A stretch of 5,882 nt of DNA from Nitrospirota bacterium (lineage in GTDB: Bacteria; Nitrospirota; Thermodesulfovibrionia; Thermodesulfovibrionales; UBA6898): assembly GCA_021787505.1 (NCBI GenBank), contig JAJYLU010000138.1, positions 1-5,882 on the forward strand, read 5' to 3'. The notes under the pieces were generated by a model that was not told the origin of the DNA, did not search any database, and saw only the letters and a program-made list of their open reading frames with translations. The number at the start of each line of letters is the position of its first letter. Position 1 is the stretch's first letter. Position numbers and translations under genes: made by a program. This document shows, in pieces, positions 1 through 5,882 of this stretch.

Positions 1-2
1 AC

Positions 3-1030
<1,028 letters not shown>

Positions 1031-1034
1031 GGAC

Positions 1035-1067
1035 ACGGCCGGGGACAGGAAGGCCTGTCCCGGCCGT
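1035..1067 (+). terminator. GC-rich hairpin after glnK, possible terminator
   Basis: Five bases after the glnK stop there is a near-perfect inverted repeat. ACGGCC + GGGG + ACAGG pairs with CCTGT + CCC + GGCCGT, giving 14 base pairs with one bulged G and a 4-base loop (1050-1053). Only a very short T stretch follows (TTAT), so this is not a textbook intrinsic terminator. It may still terminate weakly or protect the 3' end of the amt-glnK transcript. Confidence 0.5.
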
Positions 1068-1291
1068 TATGGATCCTGTGCCTTTCCTGCTCCTGATGGC
1101 ATTCTATTTCCTCATCCTTTTTGTCGCATGCCCCCCCTTCCTCACGCCTTCCCCTCGATAAAACGATAAGAAAAAACAATAGAGACATTTCCCCTTTTTT
1201 GCACTAAGATGTGAAATAATACCTTGGTCAAAGGGGCGGTTTCCAGCCCCGTGAGTATAAACCACGGCAACCTTTTTTCGGGGGTGTGATC
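1068..1291 (+). promoter_or_regulatory. Intergenic leader upstream of the CBS gene, with competing hairpins over the RBS
   Basis: 224 bases with no convincing gene. The first part is pyrimidine-rich. An A-rich stretch (about 1157-1180) contains CGATAA twice (1156-1161 and 1164-1169). A TAATAC (1217-1222) could be a -10 element, but no good -35 box is visible. The last 60 bases hold alternative pairings. GGGGC (1233-1237) pairs with GCCCC (1246-1250). CCGTG (1249-1253) pairs with CACGG (1263-1267), followed 5 bases later by six Ts (1273-1278). CCCCG (1247-1251) pairs with CGGGG (1279-1283), which is the ribosome binding site of the CBS gene. These share bases and exclude each other. Each stem is only about 5 bp, so regulation is a hypothesis. 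It matches no riboswitch class I recognise. Confidence 0.35.
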
Positions 1292-1732
1292 ATGAAAGTA
1301 AAAAATCTTCTCGATGCCAAGGGCAAGGACGTTGTTTCGATCGATGCGGCCAGCTCGATCGAGGACGCCATCAGGGTGATGAACGGCAGGAGGATCAGCG
1401 CCCTTCTGGTCACCGACCATTGCAATAACGTCGGGATCTTTACGGAAAGGGACGTGGTCCGGGGTTATCTCACCTTCGACGGAAAAAGTTTCAAGGAGAT
1501 CCCCGTGAAAGACGTGATGACCACGAACCTTATCGTCGCCCAGATGGAAGATGACCTTAATGACGTGATGGCGGTCATGGTCGAAAAGAATATCCGTCAT
1601 CTCCCCGTGGTCGACGCCGGGAACGTGATCGGGATGCTCTCGATCCGGGACATCATCCAGACCCAGGTGGGCAAGCTCCACTCGGAGATCCATTATCTCA
1701 AGGACTTCATCACCGGCGGGTATACCGCATAG
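1292..1732 (+). CDS. Tandem CBS-domain protein (Bateman module), predicted nucleotide sensor
   Basis: A 146-residue cytoplasmic protein made almost wholly of two CBS domains. CBS1 is about residues 8-62 (DVVSIDAASSIEDAIRVM... GIFTERDVVRGYL). CBS2 is about residues 72-125 (VKDVMTTNLIVAQ... RHLPVVDAGNVIGMLSIRDII). A short C-terminal helix ends in the LKDFITGG-type tail common in stand-alone CBS proteins. Such pairs often bind adenine nucleotides (AMP, ATP, SAM) or NAD and act as regulatory modules, but the ligand and target here are unknown. The ATG at 1292 is preferred because GGGGG at 1280-1284 lies 7 bases upstream. A GTG at 1286 would be almost in contact with that site. The gene sits alone between the amt-glnK pair and the formate dehydrogenase operon, with spacers on both sides, so co-regulation with either is only inferred. 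No catalytic domain is fused. Confidence 0.9.
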   Translation: MKVKNLLDAKGKDVVSIDAASSIEDAIRVMNGRRISALLVTDHCNNVGIFTERDVVRGYLTFDGKSFKEIPVKDVMTTNLIVAQMEDDLNDVMAVMVEKNIRHLPVVDAGNVIGMLSIRDIIQTQVGKLHSEIHYLKDFITGGYTA

Positions 1733-1744
1733 CGGTCACAGGCT

Positions 1745-1764
1745 ACTCCCGCGGGAGTCCCGCG
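1745..1764. repeat. Overlapping palindromes / direct repeat in the cbs-fdhF spacer
   Basis: Starting 12 bases after the CBS stop is a perfect 14-bp palindrome, ACTCCCGCGGGAGT (1745-1758). It overlaps a second inverted repeat, CGCGGGA-G-TCCCGCG (1750-1764). Equivalently, TCCCGCG is repeated directly at 1747-1753 and 1758-1764, 11 bp apart, about one helical turn. In RNA it could form a 6-bp hairpin with a 3-base loop. It could be a dimeric-regulator operator for the downstream operon or part of the CBS transcript end; the sequence does not decide. Confidence 0.45.
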
Positions 1765-1777
1765 CATCTGATAAGTC

Positions 1778-1805
1778 AGGGGGCCCACTACCGGGCCGCC
1801 GCCCT
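1778..1805 (+). terminator. GC-rich hairpin in the cbs-fdhF spacer, possible terminator or leader structure
   Basis: AGGG (1778-1781) with CCCT (1802-1805) and GGCCC (1782-1786) with GGGCC (1793-1797) form a nine-pair hairpin with a 6-base loop and a 4-base bulge (1798-1801). No T-run follows directly; the nearest, six Ts at 1833-1838, is 28 bases further on. It may end the CBS transcript or be a structured 5' leader of the formate dehydrogenase operon. No known molybdenum-cofactor riboswitch pattern could be matched by eye. Confidence 0.3.
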
Positions 1806-1853
1806 CAGCGTTCCATGATACCTCCGGCCGCCTTTTTTATGTTACATTTAAGT

Positions 1854-3977
1854 ATGGAAAAGGTTTCTACCATCTGTCCCTATTGCGGATGCGGATGCGG
1901 ACTTTACCTGCACGTCGAAAACGGCCTCATCACCGGAGTTTCCCCGAGCGCCCATCACCCCGTGAACCACGGCAGCCTCTGCGTGAAGGGGTGGAATTGC
2001 CATGAGTTTGTCCAGCATCCTGACAGGCTGAAATACCCGCTTGTCAGGAAGGACGGAATACTCCAGAAGTCTTCCTGGGAGGACGCCCTGGATCTGATCG
2101 CTTCAAGGCTGTCCGGGACAAAAGAGAAATACGGACCGGACGCCATAGGCATACTCAGCTCCGCGAAGTGCACAAACGAAGAGAACTTCGTGATGATGAA
2201 GTTCGCGCGGGCCGTCATCGGGACGAACAATATAGACCACTGCGCACGTCTCTGACACAGCACCACCGTGGCCGGTCTGGCCTCCGCGTTCGGTTCAGGG
2301 GCGATGACCAATTCGATCAGCGAGATCGCCGATGCGAGGGTGATCTTTGTGGTCGGTTCGAATACGACCGAGCAGCATCCTATGATTGCGATGCATATGC
2401 TCGAGGCGGTCGACAGAGGGGCTACGCTTATCGTAGCCGATCCCCGGAAAACGCAGATCGCCGCGTTCGCCCATACACATCTGAGACAGAGAAGCGGCAC
2501 TGACGTCGCCCTCCTCAACGGTATCATGAACGTGATCATCGGCGAAGGACTCGTCGATATTAATTTCGTCAGGCGGAGGACGGAGAACTTCGACGAATTT
2601 GAAAAAGTGGTTAAGAGATGCACCCCTGAAGTTGCGGAAAAGATAACCGGCGTGCCGGCCTCTGATATCCAAAGGGTGGCGAGGATCTACGCGACAGAGA
2701 AACGGTCGATGCTTTTTTATTCGATGGGGATAACCCAGCATGTGACTGGCGTGGACAACGTCCGCTCCTGTGCGAACCTCGTCATGCTGACCGCCCACAT
2801 AGGCCAGCCGATGACCGGCCTCAATCCCCTGCGCGGCCAGAACAACGTCCAGGGGGCCTGCGATATGGGAGCGTTGCCGGACGTCTATTCGGGATATCAA
2901 AAGGTGGCGGATGCCAGGGCGCGGAAGAAATTCGAGTCCGCCTGGAGGAGGAAATTGCCTTCAGCCCCGGGGATGACGATGATAGATATGTTCGACTCGG
3001 CACTTGAGGGCAAGCTGAAGGCGATGTATATCGTGGGTGAAAACCCCGTCATGTCGGACCCGGACACCTCGCATGTTATCGAGGCTATCAGGAAACTGGA
3101 TTTTCTCGTGGTGCAGGATATCTTTATGTCCGAGACGGCGGAACTTGCCGATGTCATACTCCCGGCGGTCACCTTTGCCGAGAAGGACGGGACCTTTACC
3201 AACACCGAGCGCAGGGTCCAGAAGGTGAGGAGGGCGGTCCGGCCGATGTACGGCGCGATGCCGGACTGGAAGATCATATCCGAGCTTTCGAAGAAGATGG
3301 GGTACGACATGGGTTACCGGGCCGCCCACGAGATCATGGAGGAGGCGGCGCTCCTTACGCCTGTGTACGGCGGGATACTCCACCACCGGCTCGATGCCTT
3401 CGGGCTCCAGTGGCCCTGCCCTGATGCGGACCATCCGGGTACCCCCTTCATGCACCGGAAGAAATTTGCGAAGGGTCTCGGCACGTTCAACCCTATAGAA
3501 TTTACTCCTCCCGACGAGACAACGGACATGGCGTATCCGTTCATCCTTACGACAGGCAGGCTGTACTTTCGTTACCACACTGCCACGATGTGCAGGCGGA
3601 CGGCGACGCTCGAAAGGGAGGAGCCGGAATGTTTTGTGGAGATAAATCCGAAAGACGCCGGCAGGATCGGCTTAAGGAGCGGGAATTTCGTGAAGGCGGT
3701 CTCGCGGAGGGGAGAGATCGTCGTCAAGGCGCTTGTGACCGACAGGACGCCTGAGGGGATAGTGTTCATCCCTTTCCACTTCAGGGAGGCGGCGGTCAAT
3801 CTTATCACCAGCCCTGCAGTGGACCCGGTCGCGAAGATACCGGAGTTTAAGGTCTGCGCCATAAATCTCGTGCCGGTAATTCCGAAACCCGGCGAGAGGC
3901 CGAAGAACCGCTACAACCGCAAAGAAGATCTGAAGATCCTGAACGAACTTTACGAAGAGCCGGAGGTCCCGTCATGA
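1854..3977 (+). CDS. fdhF: Selenocysteine-containing formate dehydrogenase, catalytic (alpha) subunit
   Basis: A 707-residue Mo- or W-bis-MGD enzyme interconverting formate and CO2, close in length to E. coli FdhF (715). The N-terminal [4Fe-4S] ligands are CPYCGCGC (Cys8, Cys11, Cys15) plus Cys43 in LCVKG. The UGA at 2253-2255 is codon 134, within CARL-U-HSTTVAGL. This aligns with CARV-U-HGPSVAGL around the catalytic Sec140-His141 of E. coli. The frame continues with SGAMTNSISEI, VADPRKT, LRGQNNVQGACDMGALP (Arg327, matching the catalytic Arg333), LPAVTFAEKDGTFTNTERR, and a C-terminal molybdopterin-binding domain from about residue 560 (TTGRLYFRYHTATM). The ATG at 1854 is preferred over 1815 and 1839 because it gives the family N-terminus, although its ribosome site is poor. 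No Tat signal, so cytoplasmic. The stop overlaps the next start (ATGA). Also called fdhA. Very secure. Confidence 0.95.
2253..2292 (+). promoter_or_regulatory. Selenocysteine UGA codon and bacterial SECIS element
   Basis: Directly after the UGA, GGCC (2270-2273) pairs with GGCC (2279-2282) around the loop GGTCT (2274-2278). The hexamer GGTCTG begins 19 bases after the UGA, the same spacing and sequence as in the E. coli fdhF SECIS as I recall it. The apical G and U and the bulged U (U2269) that SelB recognises are at equivalent positions. The lower stem is much weaker than in E. coli, at two or three pairs. This hairpin would recruit SelB with Sec-tRNA to decode UGA. The selA, selB, selC and selD genes must lie elsewhere. 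Confidence 0.85.
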
Positions 3978-4999
3978 AGGGCGACCTCGTATTAAGCAAG
4001 GCCCACCTCTCCTACTGGCTGAGGCAGCTCAGGAAGGAGGCCGACCTGATAGGCCCGCTGCGGTCGACAGACGGCGACATCGTCTTTAGTTCGGTCGAAA
4101 ATATCCACGATATCGTCGCCGACGGCCCCGCGAACCTGCCTTGCCAGAAGGAGTTCTTATTTCCCCAGAGGGAGGAGATGTATAAATTCTCGCCGAAAGG
4201 GACCGAACGCACCGGGAATCACAAAAAAAGGGTCATTTTCGGGATCAGGTCCTGTGATGTGTCGGCGGTCGGGCTCATGGACACGTTCTACGGCGGGCAG
4301 TACGAGGACGATTTTTATATGGAGAGAAGGAAGAATACTTCCTTCATATCCATCGCTTGCAACACGCCGGATTCGAGTTGTTTCTGTATCGGCCTAGGCA
4401 CCGGTCCTTTTCTGAAGGAGGGGTTCGACATACAGCTGACGGACCTTCGAGACAGGTATATGGTCCAGGTAGGCTCTGCAAAGGGCCGGCAGATGATCAA
4501 GGGCTTCGGCCATATCTTCAGGAGGCCGAAAAAGGCGGACTATGATGACCAGTACGAGGCGAACCTCAGTAGCCAGTCGAAGTTCGAAAAGAGGATAACC
4601 CTCGACAACGTGCGCCGGAAGATCCTCGCAGGGAAGGTCCCTGATTCCTTCTGGGAGGGTGTCGCTTCGAGGTGTTTCCAGTGCGGCGGGTGCGTATATC
4701 AGTGTCCCGTCTGCACCTGTTTCAATGTCGTCGACTGGAAGGACGGGGGCGGGGAAAAGGGCGTCCGGATGCGGATATGGGACGGCTGTATGTTCAAGGG
4801 GTTCACGAAAATGGCCGGGAACGTATGGCCTGCGGAGCAGATTGCGGCGCGGACGAAGCGCTGGTATTTTCATAAGCTCCTGTACTGGCCCGGGCAGTCC
4901 GGCAAATTCGGATGCGTGGGGTGCGGCAGGTGCACTATCACCTGCCCGGGGAAAATCGACATGGCGACTGTGGCGAACCGGCTGGAGAAGAAGGACTGA
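3974..4999 (+). CDS. Fe-S electron-transfer subunit, sulfhydrogenase beta (HydB) / AsrA-like
   Basis: A 341-residue soluble protein resembling the beta subunit of cytoplasmic sulfhydrogenases and subunit A of anaerobic sulfite reductase. The N-terminal domain (about 1-210) carries the family marks IRSCD (Cys94), ACNTP (Cys129) and SCFC (Cys136, Cys138) followed by GLGTGP. The C-terminal dicluster ferredoxin domain has CFQCGGCVYQCPVC (Cys234, 237, 240, 244, 247, 249) and CVGCGRCTITCP (Cys314, 317, 320, 324), enough for two [4Fe-4S] clusters. It should pass electrons between the formate dehydrogenase subunit and the flavin subunit encoded next. The start overlaps the fdhF stop, and GGAGG at 3962-3966 is 7 bases upstream of the ATG, so expression is probably coupled. 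Its position beside a formate dehydrogenase, with no hydrogenase gene in view, argues against a hydrogenase or sulfite reductase role here. The family is secure; the partner is inferred from context. Confidence 0.88.
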   Translation: MKGDLVLSKAHLSYWLRQLRKEADLIGPLRSTDGDIVFSSVENIHDIVADGPANLPCQKEFLFPQREEMYKFSPKGTERTGNHKKRVIFGIRSCDVSAVGLMDTFYGGQYEDDFYMERRKNTSFISIACNTPDSSCFCIGLGTGPFLKEGFDIQLTDLRDRYMVQVGSAKGRQMIKGFGHIFRRPKKADYDDQYEANLSSQSKFEKRITLDNVRRKILAGKVPDSFWEGVASRCFQCGGCVYQCPVCTCFNVVDWKDGGGEKGVRMRIWDGCMFKGFTKMAGNVWPAEQIAARTKRWYFHKLLYWPGQSGKFGCVGCGRCTITCPGKIDMATVANRLEKKD

Positions 5000-5042
5000 G
5001 AGAAGGGCGCGGGACCCTGAAAAATACAAAGGTGCATTGGAC

Positions 5043-5882
5043 ATGAAAGATACGATAAGAAAGAAAAACGGCAACCGCGGGGAACTTTACTCACCGGTGA
5101 TGGCGAGGGTCCTTGACGTGGTCGAGATGACCTCGGACGTCAAGCTTATCAAGGTCGAAAAACCGAAAGGTTTTTCCTATAGTCCCGGCCAGTTTCTCAT
5201 GGTCTCTGTCTGGGGCGCGGGGGAGGCCCCTATTTCGATTACGTCCACCGAAGGCGTCCACGAGGAGATAGAGCTCTGCATAAGAAAAGTCGGCCTCGTC
5301 ACGTCCGCGCTGCACAACCTTAAGCCGGGCGGTCTGATGGGCATCCGCGGCCCTCTGGGCAACAGGTTCCCCGTTGAGATGGCCCTGGGTAAGGATATCC
5401 TCTTTGTCGCGGGAGGCATCGGACTAGCGCCTTTGCGGTCGCTGGTGAACTTTGTTCTTGTGAGAAAGGGCGATTTCGGCAGGGCGGCAATGATATACGG
5501 TTCGCGGAGCCCCTCCGAGGTGCTCTTCAGAGACGATCTGAAGGGATGGGCGGCAAAAGGGATGGACATCACTGTGACGATTGACAGAAAAGCGGAGGGG
5601 TGGAGGCAGAACGTCGGCCTTGTCACAGAATTTCTGGGCAAGCAGAAAATTCCGATCAAGGAAGGATATGCCTTCATTTGCGGGCCGCACATCATGATAA
5701 AGAACGTGATGAGGGACCTCTCCCTCATGGGTATGCCGACGACCCACATCGTTACGACCCTGGAGGCCCATATGAAATGCGGAGTGGGCAAGTGCGGGCA
5801 CTGCTATATGGACGGGAAGTACATCTGCACGGACGGACCGGTATTTGAGTATCCCGAATTGAAGAAGTCCGGCGCGTTTTAG
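5043..5882 (+). CDS. FAD/NAD(P)-binding [2Fe-2S] oxidoreductase subunit, sulfhydrogenase gamma / AsrB-like
   Basis: A complete 279-residue diaphorase subunit of the ferredoxin-NADP reductase superfamily, ending at the last base of the window. An FAD-binding barrel covers about residues 14-110, with YSPGQF and GEAPISIT, the variant flavin motif I associate with HydG/AsrB-type proteins. The NAD(P)-binding domain (about 117-225) has VAGGIGLAPLRSL, IYGSRSP and the terminal FICGP. The C-terminal [2Fe-2S] site is CGVGKCGHC plus Cys262 (Cys246, 251, 254, 262), as in DHODH electron-transfer subunits. The ATG at 5043 has AAAGGTG (5028-5034) 8 bases upstream. Upstream extension would run into the preceding gene. 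The gap to that gene is 43 bp, consistent with one operon. The predicted role is exchange of electrons from the Fe-S subunit with NAD(P)H; NAD versus NADP cannot be judged. No symbol is given because hydG also names an unrelated hydrogenase maturase. Confidence 0.9.
   Translation: MKDTIRKKNGNRGELYSPVMARVLDVVEMTSDVKLIKVEKPKGFSYSPGQFLMVSVWGAGEAPISITSTEGVHEEIELCIRKVGLVTSALHNLKPGGLMGIRGPLGNRFPVEMALGKDILFVAGGIGLAPLRSLVNFVLVRKGDFGRAAMIYGSRSPSEVLFRDDLKGWAAKGMDITVTIDRKAEGWRQNVGLVTEFLGKQKIPIKEGYAFICGPHIMIKNVMRDLSLMGMPTTHIVTTLEAHMKCGVGKCGHCYMDGKYICTDGPVFEYPELKKSGAF

Noticed and set aside
1286..1291. GTG start for the CBS gene
   Set aside because: Only one base separates it from the GGGGG ribosome site, while the ATG at 1292 has normal spacing.
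1142..1693. Long open frame on the minus strand opposite the CBS gene
   Set aside because: Its product is His/Asp-rich low-complexity sequence typical of an antisense shadow; the plus strand encodes a recognisable CBS pair.
2961..3578. Long minus-strand open frame opposite fdhF
   Set aside because: Antisense shadow of a GC-rich coding region. No recognisable domain, and it lies wholly within conserved formate dehydrogenase sequence.
1854..3977. Formate dehydrogenase as two genes or a pseudogene broken at 2255
   Set aside because: The only interruption is a UGA at the known selenocysteine position, with a SECIS-type hairpin after it and uninterrupted homology on both sides.
4659..5042. N-terminal extension of the flavin subunit upstream of 5043
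   Set aside because: It would overlap the ferredoxin domain of the preceding gene in another frame, and its residues are Arg/Gly/Ser-rich nonsense. The ATG at 5043 has a good ribosome binding site and matches family length.
4394..5074. Minus-strand frame spanning the beta-like gene and the gap after it
   Set aside because: No domain recognised; it covers the Cys-rich ferredoxin motifs of the plus-strand gene, which are clearly the real coding sequence.

Overview
This 5.9 kb window reads entirely on the + strand. It looks like a moderately GC-rich chromosome segment from an anaerobic or facultative bacterium that makes selenoproteins. Deltaproteobacteria-like or Nitrospirota-like anaerobes would fit, but the sequence alone does not fix the lineage. 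No mobile element, tRNA, rRNA or CRISPR array was seen.

Region 1 (1-1067) is nitrogen control. It holds the 3' part of an ammonium transporter gene (amt, cut by the window start), overlapping by ATGA a complete P-II signal protein gene (glnK-like). A GC-rich hairpin follows it.

Region 2 (1068-1853) is a spacer of about 220 bp, a small two-CBS-domain protein gene (1292-1732), and a second spacer of 121 bp rich in inverted repeats. The leader just before the CBS gene can fold in mutually exclusive ways, one of which would mask its ribosome binding site.

Region 3 (1854-5882) is a three-gene operon for a soluble formate dehydrogenase. The catalytic subunit gene is interrupted by an in-frame UGA at 2253-2255. 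This UGA sits exactly at the catalytic selenocysteine position of E. coli FdhF and is followed by a bacterial SECIS-type hairpin. It should therefore be read as one 707-residue selenoprotein, not as two genes or a pseudogene. Next come an Fe-S electron-transfer subunit like sulfhydrogenase beta / AsrA and a flavin, NAD(P) and [2Fe-2S] subunit like sulfhydrogenase gamma / AsrB / DHODH electron-transfer subunit.

The likely electron path is formate, Mo/W-bis-MGD and Sec, [4Fe-4S] in the catalytic subunit, [4Fe-4S] clusters of the beta-like subunit, then [2Fe-2S]/FAD, then NAD(P)+. It could run the other way for CO2 reduction. None of the three proteins has an export signal or membrane segment, so the complex should be cytoplasmic. 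UGA also ends four other frames here (amt, glnK, fdhF, beta-like gene), so the internal UGA reflects local recoding rather than an altered genetic code.
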